DNA of 64,000 nucleotides from Haloarcula halobia (GCF_029338255.1 NZ_CP119787.1:1364001-1428000), one strand, 5' to 3'. Counted from the stretch's first letter, positions 9,200-18,953 are shown. The notes: a model not told the origin generated them from the sequence alone. Made by a program: numbers and translations.

Positions 9200-10522
9200 T
9201 TAACCGGTCTCGCTCCCCTCCGCGGCCGTCCGGTTGTCGGCCGCGCGGACCGCTGCGACGGGGTCGACCTCGCCGTGACCGGTCGCGTAGTCGACACCGG
9301 CCGCCGCGACGTCCTCGCTCGTGAGTTCGAGCAGGAGTTCGACGTGTCGCGGCGAGAGCGAGTCGTCCGCGGCCAGCACGAGTGCGGCGGTCCCGCCGAC
9401 GTAGGGGACGGCCGCCGACGACCCGACGAACCCTCGGTCGGAGACGGCGGCGAACCGGCGGTCCGGAGCGACCACGTCGATGCCCGTTCGGCCGTCGGCC
9501 GTCGGCCCGCGCGAACTGAACGGTTCGACCCGGTCGACCCGGCTGTTGTACGCCCCGACCGCGAGCACTCCGTGGGCCGTCGCCGGGGCGACCAGGCTCC
9601 CTCTCGGGGTCGAGTGCTGTAACTCGTGGGTGGGCGAGACGACGCGGAGGCGGGCACCGGTCGGGTCCGGCGGGCCGCGGACGACGACGAAGTACTCGCC
9701 CGGCGAGACGTCGGCGACGATCCGCTCGTTCGGCACGTCGTCGGCGCGATAGGGCTGTGAGCGGGCGACCAGGCGTGGCGAACTCCCGTTCTCGCTGTAC
9801 AGCTCGAGCGTGTAGTCCTCGTCGGCGTGTGCCTGCTCCCACGACAGCCACATCGTCACCCGCGTCCCGCCCCGGAGCCTGTTGCGCCGGCTCTCGCCGT
9901 CGAACTGGAGGACGCCGTCGTCGACGGCGGTGCGGTCGTAGGTCCCCTGCCAGTGGGAGTCCGCGAGGTTCCCGGCGGGCGCGACGACGAGCGTCCCGGC
10001 GTCGGTGGCTCGCTCGACGGTTCGGGCCACGGGGCCGGTCCCGTCGCCGGGCTGGCCGTAGAACGAGACCGGCGCGACGATCACGTCGACGTCACGGCGG
10101 GTCAACCACTCGACGGCCCGCTGATAGCTGTCGACGCCGCCGACCCGCGTCAGGTAGAGGTCGGCGTCGGGTGCGGTCCGGGCGAGGACGGTCGCGGTGG
10201 CGGTCCCGTGGCTGTTTGTACTCCCACGAACCCCGCCACGACCGAACGCACGGGTCTCTCGGACGTGGCCCGACAGCGCGCGCGAATCGAGGTCGAACCC
10301 GGCGACGTCGACCACGCCGACAGAGACGTTCGAACCGGTTATCCCGGCCCGGTGGAGCCGCCGGAACTCGTCCTCGTTCGTCGCGACTGCCGGCTCCGCG
10401 TCGGCGGCGGTCTCGTCGGATGCCGGCGCCGTCGTCGTCACCGCAACCAGTCCGATTCCGACGGTGAGGAGCGCGACCCCGACGGCCGCCAGCGCCGCCG
10501 CGACCCGGACCCGGTCAGGCAT
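9200..10522 (-). CDS. Subtilisin-like (S8) serine protease, membrane-anchored or secreted
   Basis: 440 aa. One N-terminal hydrophobic segment (residues about 5-30) exports or anchors the protein. The catalytic triad is visible: Asp in VGVVDVAGFD, His in SHGTATATVLA, Ser in GSSAAVPYVGG; oxyanion-hole Asn in VVAPAGNL. The Ser motif departs from the usual GTSMAAPHVAG (Ser-Ala-Ala-Val, Tyr for His), and the Asp motif lacks the usual DTG. ATG 10522 is preferred over the in-frame ATG 51 bp upstream because it gives an 8-nt overlap (ATGCCTGA) with the preceding gene and starts at the signal segment. Co-translated with the lipoprotein-like gene upstream. Confidence 0.85.
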   Translation of the reverse strand: MPDRVRVAAALAAVGVALLTVGIGLVAVTTTAPASDETAADAEPAVATNEDEFRRLHRAGITGSNVSVGVVDVAGFDLDSRALSGHVRETRAFGRGGVRGSTNSHGTATATVLARTAPDADLYLTRVGGVDSYQRAVEWLTRRDVDVIVAPVSFYGQPGDGTGPVARTVERATDAGTLVVAPAGNLADSHWQGTYDRTAVDDGVLQFDGESRRNRLRGGTRVTMWLSWEQAHADEDYTLELYSENGSSPRLVARSQPYRADDVPNERIVADVSPGEYFVVVRGPPDPTGARLRVVSPTHELQHSTPRGSLVAPATAHGVLAVGAYNSRVDRVEPFSSRGPTADGRTGIDVVAPDRRFAAVSDRGFVGSSAAVPYVGGTAALVLAADDSLSPRHVELLLELTSEDVAAAGVDYATGHGEVDPVAAVRAADNRTAAEGSETG

Positions 10523-11327
10523 CGTTCGCTCCGGTCGGGATGTCTGCCCTTCCGGCTCCGACGGCCTGGTCACGACCGACCGAGCGGGCCTGATTCGATG
10601 CCCATGCCGGTCGTTCGACGGTCACCCCACCGGCGTCCACCACCCGGTAGGTGTACGTCCGCGTCCGGACGTGTCGGCCCCACTTGTTGCGCTCGACGGT
10701 CACGAACGTCACGGCGAACAGCTCGATGCGCCCGCTGGCGGTGACGACGGCCCGCCCCTCGTACCGGACCTCGTCGGCTTCCAGTCGCTCGCCGCTCGGC
10801 GGGCCGCCGTCGTCGGCCGTGAGCACGTACCGTCGTGGCGTGCCGTCCTCGACGGAGCGCACGGTGTACCGCCCGGCGGAGAGCCACCGTTCGAGTCGCG
10901 CCGTCCGGTAGCGCGTCGCCGGGGCGACGTCGCTCCGGACCGTGGTCACTCGCCGGTCGTCGCCGCGCCGGTAGCCGGTCGCGGGGCCGCGCCACGTCTC
11001 GACACGCTGACGGTCGGCACCGCGCTCATGGACCTCGATGGTACGCGAGGGTCCGTTGTCGTCCACCCACACCCGCGTCCTGACGGTTTCGTTCGTCTCG
11101 CCGGTCCGGTTCGACCGGACGCTCTCCAGGTGGACGCTCGCACCAGCGAGGGACCGCTCGTGAGCGGCGACGAGGGCGGCGGCGTCGACGGTCTCTTCCG
11201 CGACACCCGGCGGGGTGGCCGAGCTCGCTCTGGTCGTCGTGTCCGGTTGGGTCGGACCGCTCGTGAGCGTCGTCCACCCCGAGCCGAGGACGAGCAGACA
11301 GACGAGGACGACCCGTAGACTCGCCAT
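10515..11327 (-). CDS. Secreted haloarchaeal protein of unknown function (DUF7537-like)
   Basis: 270 aa. N-terminal signal peptide ([18 protein letters not shown]) without a lipobox cysteine at the usual place, then a Thr/Ser-rich stretch and a beta-rich domain with [13 protein letters not shown] near the end. This resembles the large haloarchaeal families of predicted exported or lipoprotein-like proteins that bind outer-surface ligands, but no function can be assigned. A TATA-like CATTTTAG 23-32 bp before ATG 11327 suggests a leaderless transcript carrying this gene and the overlapping subtilase gene. Confidence 0.7.
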   Translation of the reverse strand: MASLRVVLVCLLVLGSGWTTLTSGPTQPDTTTRASSATPPGVAEETVDAAALVAAHERSLAGASVHLESVRSNRTGETNETVRTRVWVDDNGPSRTIEVHERGADRQRVETWRGPATGYRRGDDRRVTTVRSDVAPATRYRTARLERWLSAGRYTVRSVEDGTPRRYVLTADDGGPPSGERLEADEVRYEGRAVVTASGRIELFAVTFVTVERNKWGRHVRTRTYTYRVVDAGGVTVERPAWASNQARSVGRDQAVGAGRADIPTGANDA

Positions 11328-11435
11328 TGGCGGGCCTTCTGCGCCCTCACTAAAATGTCCCCGGAACGCTCAAACCGGCGTCGTAGTCTGGGTCAGCGGC
11401 TCGGCCGAACGGCTCCCGTCTCCGGGACGTCGATA

Positions 11436-11445
11436 CAGTTTAATC
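11436..11445 (+). promoter_or_regulatory. TATA-like box of stand-alone trpB
   Basis: CAGTTTAATC lies 25-34 bp upstream of ATG 11470, which predicts a leaderless mRNA made separately from the divergent exported-protein gene. Confidence 0.5.
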
Positions 11446-11469
11446 CCGGGGCCGAATGACTGTCAACGT

Positions 11470-12624
11470 ATGACAGACGGCGACTTCGAGGGCTACGGTG
11501 GGCGACACGTCCCCGAGCCCCTCAAAGAGCCCCTCGAACAGCTGGCGACCGCGTACGACGACATCAAGGACACCGACGCGTTCCGCGAGGAACTGGACGC
11601 GCTCTTGGGGGACTTCGCCGGCCGGCCGACGCCGCTGTTCCACGCCGAGACCCTCAGCGAGCGCTGGGGAGCGGACATCTACCTGAAACGAGAGGACCTG
11701 CTCCACGGCGGTGCCCACAAGATCAACAACACGCTCGGCCAGGCGCTGCTGGCGAAGAAGGCCGGCCGACCCCGCCTCATCGCCGAGACCGGGGCCGGGC
11801 AACACGGCACCGCGACGGCGATGGCCGGTGCCCTGCTCGACCTGGACACGGAGATCTACATGGGCAAGAAGGACGTCGAGCGCCAGAAGATGAACGTCTT
11901 CAGGATGCGCCTGATGGGTGCGGAGGTCAACGAGGTCACGCGGGGCGACCAGGGGCTGGCCGACGCCGTCGACGCCGCCCTGGAGGACTTCGCGCAGAAC
12001 ATCGAGGACACCCACTACCTCGTCGGCAGCGTCGTCGGGCCGGACCCGTTCCCACGGATGGTCCGGGACTTCCAGAGCGTCATCGGCCGCGAGGCCCGCG
12101 AGCAGTTCCAGAACCGGACGGGCGAACTTCCGGACGCGGCCGTCGCCTGCGTCGGCGGCGGGAGCAACGCGATGGGCCTGTTCCACGCGTTCCGCGACGA
12201 CGACGTGGCCTTCTACGGTGCGGAGGGCGGCGGCGAGGGCGCTGAATCGACGCGCCACGCCGCGCCGCTGGCGGAAGGGCACGAGGGCGTCATCCACGGG
12301 ATGAAGACCCGGATCATCGACGACGACGTGGAGGTCCACTCCGTCTCCGCCGGCCTGGATTACCCCGGCGTCGGCCCCGAACACGCCATGTTCCGGGCGG
12401 TCGGCCGCGCGGAGTACCACGGCGTCACCGACGACGAGGCCCTGGAGGCGTTCCGCGAGCTCTCCGAGGCAGCGGGCATCATCCCCGCGCTGGAGACGAG
12501 TCACGGCCTGGCCTACGCGAAGCACCTGGCCGGCGAGAGCGACCACGACTCTATCCTCGTGAACCTCTCCGGCCGCGGCGACAAGGACATGGAACAGGCG
12601 GCCGAGATGTTCGATCTCTCCTGA
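11470..12624 (+). CDS. trpB: Tryptophan synthase beta chain, stand-alone paralogue
   Basis: 384 aa, full-length fold-type II PLP enzyme. PLP lysine in GGAHKINN, active-site Glu in AETGAGQHG, phosphate loop [11 protein letters not shown]-terminal SGRGDKDM. The segment [11 protein letters not shown] and [11 protein letters not shown] match classical TrpB more closely than the trp-operon copy at the right end of this window does. No trpA or other trp gene is adjacent: an exported-protein gene is divergent and a putative 27-aa gene converges. It may salvage indole with serine, back up the operon copy, or act on another substrate; sequence alone cannot separate these. Confidence 0.9.
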   Translation: MTDGDFEGYGGRHVPEPLKEPLEQLATAYDDIKDTDAFREELDALLGDFAGRPTPLFHAETLSERWGADIYLKREDLLHGGAHKINNTLGQALLAKKAGRPRLIAETGAGQHGTATAMAGALLDLDTEIYMGKKDVERQKMNVFRMRLMGAEVNEVTRGDQGLADAVDAALEDFAQNIEDTHYLVGSVVGPDPFPRMVRDFQSVIGREAREQFQNRTGELPDAAVACVGGGSNAMGLFHAFRDDDVAFYGAEGGGEGAESTRHAAPLAEGHEGVIHGMKTRIIDDDVEVHSVSAGLDYPGVGPEHAMFRAVGRAEYHGVTDDEALEAFRELSEAAGIIPALETSHGLAYAKHLAGESDHDSILVNLSGRGDKDMEQAAEMFDLS

Positions 12625-12631
12625 ACGGGGC

Positions 12632-12715
12632 TCACTCCGGCGTCGGGGCGTAGTCGGCGTGCTCGCCGTCGCCGCTCTCGGGGTTGAGGATACAGCGGCG
12701 TGAGCCCAGCTGCAT
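12632..12715 (-). CDS. Putative 27-aa microprotein
   Basis: ATG 12715 opens 27 codons ending in TGA at 12632 (MQLGSRRCILNPESGDGEH...). Twenty-five of 27 sense codons end in G or C, as in neighbouring genes, and a TATA-like GCGTTTATC lies 25-32 bp upstream of the ATG, the leaderless geometry seen across this window. It has one cysteine and an acidic C-terminal half. I recognise no family. It could instead be chance in a GC-rich stretch. Confidence 0.4.
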   Translation of the reverse strand: MQLGSRRCILNPESGDGEHADYAPTPE

Positions 12716-12833
12716 GGCTGGCCGAACGGCCCTGGCATTGATAAACGCCCGCCGTTGGACGGCGTCGCCGGCGCTAGTCTAGTGCCGTTGGGCTAACCCG
12801 TGTACATAAGTAGGGAGTTCCGCTACTGTGGGT

Positions 12834-13361
12834 ATGGCGAACATCGAGTTGACCAGCAGCCAGCGAGCGGCCCTGACGGCCCTGGTCAACGAGCACGACT
12901 CGACCGGCGAACCGGTGAAAGGCGAGGTCATCGCCGAGGCCGTCGACCGGACGCCGGGGACCGTCCGGAACCAGATGCAGCACCTGAAAGACCTCTCCCT
13001 GGTCGAGGGGCTCACCGGGCCCAACGGCGGTTACCGGCCGACACCGCTCGCGTACGACGCGCTCGGGCGCGAGGACATCGACGACCCCCAGACGATGACA
13101 CTCGCGCGCAACAACCGGCGCGTCGACGTCACCGTCGACGGCATCCGTCTGACGAGCGTCCACCACCCCGAGGCGTGTCGCGCCCACGTGCACCTCCAGG
13201 AGTCGTTCACCGAGTTCGAGATCGGCGACGCTCTCGCCGTCGGTCCGACGCCGGTTGCAGGGCTCTTGCTCGCCGGCGTGGTCGAGGCCGTCGACGAGGC
13301 GAACAACGAGATCGTGGTCGACATCGCCCAGCTGGAGGCCCCGGTCGACGGGCCGGACTAG
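12834..13361 (+). CDS. Winged-helix transcriptional regulator with C-terminal beta domain
   Basis: 175 aa. Residues 1-75 are an HTH domain (GEVIAEAVDRTPGTVRNQMQ as recognition region, then LSLVEG and a GPNGGY wing). Residues about 85-165 are a beta-rich domain (VDVTVDGIRLTSV, HLQESFTEFEIGDAL) that may sense a ligand. ATG 12834 is chosen because TACATAAG lies 24-31 bp upstream; a GTG two codons earlier is also open. Stop codons of this gene and of the convergent acyl-CoA synthetase gene overlap (13358-13361). Target genes unknown. Confidence 0.75.
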   Translation: MANIELTSSQRAALTALVNEHDSTGEPVKGEVIAEAVDRTPGTVRNQMQHLKDLSLVEGLTGPNGGYRPTPLAYDALGREDIDDPQTMTLARNNRRVDVTVDGIRLTSVHHPEACRAHVHLQESFTEFEIGDALAVGPTPVAGLLLAGVVEAVDEANNEIVVDIAQLEAPVDGPD

Positions 13362-15370
13362 CGGGCGTCGCGAACCTCCGTGAGTGTGGCCGGGTTCTCG
13401 ATGCTGGACATGTCGCCCAGGTCCTCGTCACGGTAGACCGAGGCGATGGCCCGACGGATGATCTTCCCGCTCTGGGTCTTGGGGAACTCGTCGACGAACA
13501 GTACCTCGCGGGGCCGGAAGGGCTTGCCCAGCTCCTCCCCGACCATCGCCGTGATCTCCTCGCGCAGGGCGTCTCTCTCCGCGACGCCGTCCTCGACGAC
13601 GACGTAGAGGACCACCGCCGTCCCGGTGGTGTCGTCGGGGACGCCGACGGCCGCCGCCTGGTTGACGGCGTCGTGTTCCATCGCCGCGCCCTCCACCTCC
13701 GCGGGACCGACCTTCCGGCCGGCGACGTTGAGCGCGTCGTCGGCCCGACCGTGGAGGAACCACAGGCCGTCTGCGTCCTTCTGGGCCCAGTCGCCGTGGT
13801 TCCAGCGGTCCGGCCAGCGCGACCAGTACTCCTCGAGATAGCGCTCGTCGCCCGACCACAGCGACTTCGTCATCGACGGACAGGAGTCGCGGGCGACCAG
13901 GAAGCCCCGCTCGTGGGTGTCGGCGATGGACTCGCCCTCGCTGTCGACGATGTCGATGTCCATCCCCAGGCCCGGCCCGCCGAGCGTCCCCGGCTTGAGC
14001 GGCTGGATGGGCATGGGCATGAGAAAACAGCCCATTATCTCCGTCCCGCCAGAGATATTGATTATCGGACAGGTCTCGTTGCCGACCGCCTCGTAGAACC
14101 AGTGCCAGGACTCGGGGTCCCACGGTTCGCCCGTCGACCCCAGCAGGCGGAGACTCGAGAGGTCGTGGCCCTCGAGCCAGTCGTCGCCTCGCTTGCGCAG
14201 CGCGCGAATCGCCGTCGGCGAGACGCCGAAGGTCGTGATGTCGTGGCGGTCTATCATCGCCCAGAACCGGTCGGGTTCGGGGTGGTCGGGGGCGCCCTCG
14301 TACATGAAGACGGTGCCGCCGAAGGCGTGGTTGCCCAGCAGCGTCCAGGGCCCCATCATCCAGCCGATGTCGCTGACCCAGAAGAAGCGGTCCGAGGGCT
14401 TGTGGTCGAACCCGAAGTAGACCTCCTTGGCCGCCTGGAGCAGGGCGCCCGCGTGCGTGTGGACGATACCTTTCGGTTCGCCGGTCGTCCCAGAGGAGTA
14501 CAGCAGCATCGACTCCTGATCGGCGGCGAGGTGTTTGCTTGCGTAGGCGTCGTCCTGCGTCTCGACGGCCTCGGTCCACCACTCGTCGCGGCCGGTCCAG
14601 GTCAGCGTCTCGTCGGGGTCGTCGGCCGTGCCGATGCGGTCGTAGACGACGGTGTGTTCGACCGGCTCACCGGCCTCCTCGATGGCCTCGTCGGCCGTCC
14701 CCTTGAGGTGGACCCCGCTGCCTCTGCGGTAGAACCCATCGCCCGTGAACAGGACCGAGCAGTCGGCGTCGGCCAGGCGCGTCGCCGTCGCGTCGACGCC
14801 GAACCCGGAGAAGATGGGGACGGCGATGGCGCCGACCTTCAGACAGCCGTAGAGAATCGCGGCGACCTCGGGGACCATCGGCATGTACAGGCCGACGGTA
14901 TCGCCGGTCCCGATGCCGACCGATTCCAGGTAGTTCGCCACCTTGCTGGCCTGCCGGTTCAGCTCATGGAACGTCACCTCGCGGACGTCGCCGGGTTCGC
15001 CCTCCCAGATGAGCGCGACGTGGTTCCGGGTGCCGCTGTCGCGGGCGGCGTGCCGGTCGACCACGTTGTGGGCGGCGTTGATGGTCCCTCCGGGGTACCA
15101 CTCCGTGTACTGGGGCCCGTCGGTGTCGTCCCTGACCCGGTCGTACTCGTCGAAGAACTCGATGCCCAGATAGTCCGGCAACACGTCCCAGAACCACTCG
15201 ACCCCGGAGTCCGGTTCGTCGGGCAGGTCGGTCGTCGTCCGCTCGACGAGTTCGTCGTAGTCGTCGATGTCGTGGGTCTGCATGAACGCCCAGACGTTCG
15301 TCGACTCGACGAACTCCCGTGTCGGTTCGTGGACGACAGTGTCCATCTCCTCGAGTGAGTCCGAAGCCAT
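13358..15370 (-). CDS. acs: Acetyl-CoA synthetase-like AMP-forming acyl-CoA ligase
   Basis: 670 aa, about the full length of the Acs family. P-loop-like LLYSSGTTGEPKGIVHTH, adenylation motif ISGGTEIMG, GRADDALNVAGRKVGP and the C-terminal catalytic lysine in KTQSGKIIRR are all present. It converts a short-chain acid (acetate or propionate) plus ATP and CoA to the acyl-CoA. With methylmalonyl-CoA mutase and epimerase nearby, propionate is a plausible substrate, but this is inference. ATG 15370 is preferred over a start 27 bp upstream because it begins at the conserved N-terminal helix. It differs from classical Acs in its extra C-terminal tail. Confidence 0.85.
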   Translation of the reverse strand: MASDSLEEMDTVVHEPTREFVESTNVWAFMQTHDIDDYDELVERTTTDLPDEPDSGVEWFWDVLPDYLGIEFFDEYDRVRDDTDGPQYTEWYPGGTINAAHNVVDRHAARDSGTRNHVALIWEGEPGDVREVTFHELNRQASKVANYLESVGIGTGDTVGLYMPMVPEVAAILYGCLKVGAIAVPIFSGFGVDATATRLADADCSVLFTGDGFYRRGSGVHLKGTADEAIEEAGEPVEHTVVYDRIGTADDPDETLTWTGRDEWWTEAVETQDDAYASKHLAADQESMLLYSSGTTGEPKGIVHTHAGALLQAAKEVYFGFDHKPSDRFFWVSDIGWMMGPWTLLGNHAFGGTVFMYEGAPDHPEPDRFWAMIDRHDITTFGVSPTAIRALRKRGDDWLEGHDLSSLRLLGSTGEPWDPESWHWFYEAVGNETCPIINISGGTEIMGCFLMPMPIQPLKPGTLGGPGLGMDIDIVDSEGESIADTHERGFLVARDSCPSMTKSLWSGDERYLEEYWSRWPDRWNHGDWAQKDADGLWFLHGRADDALNVAGRKVGPAEVEGAAMEHDAVNQAAAVGVPDDTTGTAVVLYVVVEDGVAERDALREEITAMVGEELGKPFRPREVLFVDEFPKTQSGKIIRRAIASVYRDEDLGDMSSIENPATLTEVRDAR

Positions 15371-15513
15371 ACCCTGCGGTTCGATGACGGGCACCAAAGA
15401 AGTTGCGTGAAATACGACGCTTTCTCCAGGCCGACGCGTCCGTGACTGGCTCCGAGTGGGGGCCGACCCCAGTGCTGCAAACGCTTTTCATCGGGGCGGG
15501 TCTACCCTGTCGT

Positions 15514-16098
15514 ATGTACGTCCGGGACGCGAAAAACCGCGAGGAGGTCTGGCTGCTGGACCACATCGAGGCGATGGGACTGGACGACACAGCGTTTCGC
15601 TCGCGGGACTACGTCGTGGCCATCGACGAGGAGTCCCACGAGAAGGCCGGGTTCGGCCGCATCCGTATCCACAAGACCGACGAAGGCGACTACTGCGAGC
15701 TGACGAGCATCGGCGTCCTGGAGGAGTGGGAGGGCCAGGGCGTGGGCGCACACATCATCGAGCGCCTCGTCGAGTACGCGAGTGACGAGGGGTTCGACGT
15801 CGTCTACTCGCTGACGAACGCGGCCGAGTACCTGGTGCAGTTCGGCTTCGACCCCATCGAACCGGCGCAGCTGCCCGACCGACTGCGCGAGCGCCTGACA
15901 GAGAAGCAAGAATCCCTCCAGCCCGACGCCGTCCCGCTGCGCCTCCAGGTCGACCGGTTCGAGATGCCCGGGCGACACCGCGACCGGTTCAAGCAGGCCG
16001 CCGCCGACGACGAGTCGGCCGACGAACCCGCGGAGGGGCCGGAGGACTTCGGTATCGACCCGGACGAGGCGACCTACAAGTACGACACCGGCCGCTGA
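15514..16098 (+). CDS. GNAT family N-acetyltransferase
   Basis: 194 aa. Acetyl-CoA-binding motif EEWEGQGVGAHIIERL (Q/RxxGxG/A) near residue 75, followed by YLVQFGFDPIE typical of the GNAT fold. The C-terminal 50 residues are acidic and probably flexible. ATG 15514 has a TTTTCAT box about 25-30 bp upstream, consistent with a leaderless message; a longer in-frame opening overlaps the divergent acs promoter. Substrate unknown. Confidence 0.8.
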   Translation: MYVRDAKNREEVWLLDHIEAMGLDDTAFRSRDYVVAIDEESHEKAGFGRIRIHKTDEGDYCELTSIGVLEEWEGQGVGAHIIERLVEYASDEGFDVVYSLTNAAEYLVQFGFDPIEPAQLPDRLRERLTEKQESLQPDAVPLRLQVDRFEMPGRHRDRFKQAAADDESADEPAEGPEDFGIDPDEATYKYDTGR

Positions 16099-16105
16099 CG
16101 GCCGG

Positions 16106-16579
16106 TCAGCGGACCTCGAGGACCTCGAGGTCGAAGACCAGCGTCCGCCCGGCCAGTTCGTGGTTGAAGTCCACCTCGACGGCGTCGTCCCGGACGGCAG
16201 TCACGTCGCCGTGGAGGCCGTTCTCGGCGTGGACGTGCAGGCCCGGTTCCGGCCGTTTCCCCACCATCGCCTCGAACGTCTCGGGATCGTACTCCCGGAC
16301 TCGCTCGGGGTCGTGGTCCCCGTAGGCCTTCTCGGGTGGCACCCGGACGGTGGCTTCCTCGCCCTCGCGCATGCCGACGAGCGCCTCGTCGATGCCCTCG
16401 ATAATCTCGCCTGCACCCACGGTAAAGGAGAGCGCCGCGTAGTCGGCGTCGTCGGTGCCCTGGGCCTCCTGGAGGCCGTGTCGGCTGGCGACGTCGGCGC
16501 GCGACGTGTCGAATACGGTGCCGTCCTCGAACCGGCCGACGTACTCGATGGTGACGCCGTCGCCCTGCTCGATAGCCAT
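16106..16579 (-). CDS. FKBP-type peptidyl-prolyl isomerase (SlyD-like)
   Basis: 157 aa. N-terminal FKBP core ([18 protein letters not shown]), [19 protein letters not shown], an inserted chaperone flap (about residues 75-130) and return to the core with [17 protein letters not shown]. This layout matches archaeal short-type FKBPs, which are PPIases with chaperone activity in the cytoplasm. ATG 16579 is chosen over longer openings. Its stop converges on the GNAT gene with a 7-bp gap. Acidic composition fits a halophile. Confidence 0.9.
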   Translation of the reverse strand: MAIEQGDGVTIEYVGRFEDGTVFDTSRADVASRHGLQEAQGTDDADYAALSFTVGAGEIIEGIDEALVGMREGEEATVRVPPEKAYGDHDPERVREYDPETFEAMVGKRPEPGLHVHAENGLHGDVTAVRDDAVEVDFNHELAGRTLVFDLEVLEVR

Positions 16580-16728
16580 TGGGGGAGGTGCGGTCACGTG
16601 CGGTAAAAAGCCGTCGGGCGCCGCCGCCGGAGTGGGCACGTTCGGACACCAGAGTGGCAACAACGCGGCGGGTCCCTGCACAGCAAGGTCACCGCGGGGA
16701 CTGGTGTGGGACCACCGCGTCGCGAACG

Positions 16729-16734
16729 CTTATA
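16729..16734 (+). promoter_or_regulatory. TATA-like box of methylmalonyl-CoA mutase
   Basis: CTTATA lies 25-30 bp before ATG 16759, predicting a leaderless mRNA. The 179-bp gap before it also serves the divergent FKBP gene. Confidence 0.5.
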
Positions 16735-16758
16735 CTCGCGCCGGTCGAGGTTCCGGGC

Positions 16759-18441
16759 ATGTTCGACCCCGACGAGCTGGACGACATCCGCGAGGCGAAA
16801 GCCCGGTGGGAAGCAGAGCAGGTCCAGCCGACCGTCGACCGATTCGGCGAACGCAAGGAGACGTTCACGACGGACACCGAGGGGCACGAGGTAGACCGAC
16901 TGTACACGCCGGCCGACGTCGCCGACGTAGACTACGAGGAGGACCTGGGCTTCCCGGGCGAGGACCCGTACACCCGGGGCGTCTATTCGACCGGCTATCG
17001 GGGCCGCCTCTGGACGATGCGACAGTACGCGGGCATGGGCACCGCAGCGGAGACCAACGAGCGGTTCCACTACCTGCTAGAGCAGGGCCAGACCGGCCTC
17101 TCGATGGCCTTCGACCTGCCGACCCAGATGGGCTACGACTCCGACGACGCGATGGCCGCCGGCGAGGTGGGCAAGACCGGCGTCGCCATCGACTCCCTTG
17201 CCGACATGGAGACGGTCTTCGAGGGCATCCCGCTTTCCGACGTCTCGACGTCGATGACGATCAACGCGCCCGCGTCGGTGCTGCTGGCGATGTACATCGC
17301 CGTCGGCGACCAGCAGGGCGTCGACCGCGAGCAGTTGCGCGGGACCATCCAGAACGACGTGCTGAAGGAGTACATAGCGCGGAACACGTTCATCTACCCG
17401 CCGGAGCCCTCGATGCGGCTCATCACGGACATCTTCGAGTTCTGTGCGACGGAGGTGCCCAACTTCAACACCATCTCCATCTCGGGCTATCACATCCGCG
17501 AGGCGGGGTCGACCGCCGCCCAGGAGATCGCCTTCACGCTGGCCGACGGCATCGAGTACGTCGAGGCGGCCATCGACGCCGGCCTCGACGTCGACGACTT
17601 TGCCCCCCAGCTGTCCTTTTTCTTCGCCTCCTACAACAACATCTTCGAGGAGGTGGCGAAGTTCCGCGCGGCCCGCCGCCTCTGGGCGTCGATCATGGAC
17701 GAGCGGTTCGACGCCGAGAACCCGAAGTCCAAACAGCTGAAGTTCCACACCCAGACCGCCGGGTCGACGCTGACCGCCCAGCAGATCGAGAACAACGTCG
17801 TCCGCGTGGCCTACCAGGCGCTGGCGGCCGTCCTCGGCGGGACCCAGAGCCTCCACACCAACGGCAAGGACGAGGCCATCGGCCTCCCGACCGAGCAGTC
17901 GGTGCGGACGGCGCTGCGGACCCAGCAGATCCTCGCCCACGAGTCGGGCGCGGCCGACACCATCGACCCGCTCGCCGGCAGTTACTACGTCGAGTCGCTG
18001 ACCGACGACCTGGAGGCCGACGCCCGCGACCTGCTCGCGGACATCGACGACCGGGGCGGGATGGCCGACGCCATCGAGAGCCAGTGGGTCCAGCGCCAGA
18101 TCCAGGACGTCGCCTTCGAGCGCCAGCGCGAACAGGAGGCCGGCGAGCGAATCATCGTCGGCGTCAACGAGTACGAGGTCGAGGAGGAGGGCGAACAGGA
18201 CATCGAGGAGGTCGACGAGGCCGTCGAGCAGGCCCAGCACGATCGGGTCGCCGGCGTCCGGGAGCGGCGGGACGACGAGGCCGTCGAGGCCGCACTGGCC
18301 GCGCTCGAGGACGCCGCCCGGGGCGAGGAGAACCTCATGCCGTACCTCGTCGATGCGGTCAAGACCTACGCGACGACCGGCGAGATCTGTAACGTGCTCC
18401 GGGACGTCTTCGGCGAGTACCAGCCCGGGTCGTCGCTGTAA
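16759..18441 (+). CDS. mcmA1: Methylmalonyl-CoA mutase, large (catalytic) subunit
   Basis: 560 aa. The TIM-barrel substrate domain is complete ([43 protein letters not shown]). The B12-binding domain is absent, as expected for archaea that encode it as a separate small subunit; that subunit is not in this window. It interconverts (R)-methylmalonyl-CoA and succinyl-CoA using adenosylcobalamin. Epimerase for the same pathway lies at 22.3 kb. Start ATG 16759 fits the leaderless promoter. The C-terminal quarter is strongly acidic with a Glu-rich stretch ([18 protein letters not shown]). Confidence 0.92.
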   Translation: MFDPDELDDIREAKARWEAEQVQPTVDRFGERKETFTTDTEGHEVDRLYTPADVADVDYEEDLGFPGEDPYTRGVYSTGYRGRLWTMRQYAGMGTAAETNERFHYLLEQGQTGLSMAFDLPTQMGYDSDDAMAAGEVGKTGVAIDSLADMETVFEGIPLSDVSTSMTINAPASVLLAMYIAVGDQQGVDREQLRGTIQNDVLKEYIARNTFIYPPEPSMRLITDIFEFCATEVPNFNTISISGYHIREAGSTAAQEIAFTLADGIEYVEAAIDAGLDVDDFAPQLSFFFASYNNIFEEVAKFRAARRLWASIMDERFDAENPKSKQLKFHTQTAGSTLTAQQIENNVVRVAYQALAAVLGGTQSLHTNGKDEAIGLPTEQSVRTALRTQQILAHESGAADTIDPLAGSYYVESLTDDLEADARDLLADIDDRGGMADAIESQWVQRQIQDVAFERQREQEAGERIIVGVNEYEVEEEGEQDIEEVDEAVEQAQHDRVAGVRERRDDEAVEAALAALEDAARGEENLMPYLVDAVKTYATTGEICNVLRDVFGEYQPGSSL

Positions 18442-18531
18442 CGCCGCACTTTCGATCCCAAAGCGTTCGGTCAGCTCTGCCCCGGTTTCCGAACGGCAAC
18501 TGCATTGAACGATGGACGCGTAGTTTCACGT

Positions 18532-18570
18532 ATGGAACACGACCGACTTCGCCCGGAGGTGTGCACATGA
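18532..18570 (+). other. 12-codon upstream ORF overlapping the SHOCT gene start
   Basis: ATG 18532 opens 12 codons (MEHDRLRPEVCT) whose TGA overlaps the ATG of the next gene (ATGA at 18567-18570). The GGAGGTG ribosome-binding site of the next gene (18555-18561) lies inside this mini-ORF. Translation of the mini-ORF could couple to, or expose, the downstream start. It may also be chance. Confidence 0.35.
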
Positions 18571-18953
18571 GCACCGACAGGTCCGACCGGCGACTGGTGA
18601 CGCTGCTGCTCGTCGTCCTGGGGGCGCTCGTCGTCCTCCCGCTGTTCGGGATGGGATTCGGGATGATGGGCTACGGCTCGATGATGGGTGGGATGTGGGG
18701 CGGCGGGATGTGGAACGGCGGGATGTGGAACAGCGGTACGGCCCCTGGGTGGATGCTGTTCGTCGGCCTCGTGATGCCGCTCCTGTTTCTCCTGCTCCTC
18801 GTGGGAGCGGTGTATCTCGTCTACCGGTTGCTCACCGACGACGACGGGAGCGGCCAGGACGCTGCCATCGACGAGCTCAGGACGGCCTACGCCCGGGGCG
18901 ACCTGACCGACGCGGAGTACGAGGACCGCCTGGAGCGCCTGCGCGAGGAGTGA
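18567..18953 (+). CDS. Membrane protein with C-terminal SHOCT domain
   Basis: 128 aa. Two membrane segments (about residues 10-28 and 62-88) flank a Met/Gly/Trp-rich loop with repeated GGMW motifs (MMGGMWGGGMWNGGMW). The C terminus is a SHOCT domain (ELRTAYARGDLTDAEYEDRL), a short oligomerisation helix pair common in haloarchaeal membrane proteins. ATG 18567 has a perfect GGAGGTG site 5 nt upstream and overlaps the stop of a 12-codon ORF. The Met-rich loop could bind copper or other soft metals, but this is a guess. Confidence 0.8.
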   Translation: MSTDRSDRRLVTLLLVVLGALVVLPLFGMGFGMMGYGSMMGGMWGGGMWNGGMWNSGTAPGWMLFVGLVMPLLFLLLLVGAVYLVYRLLTDDDGSGQDAAIDELRTAYARGDLTDAEYEDRLERLREE

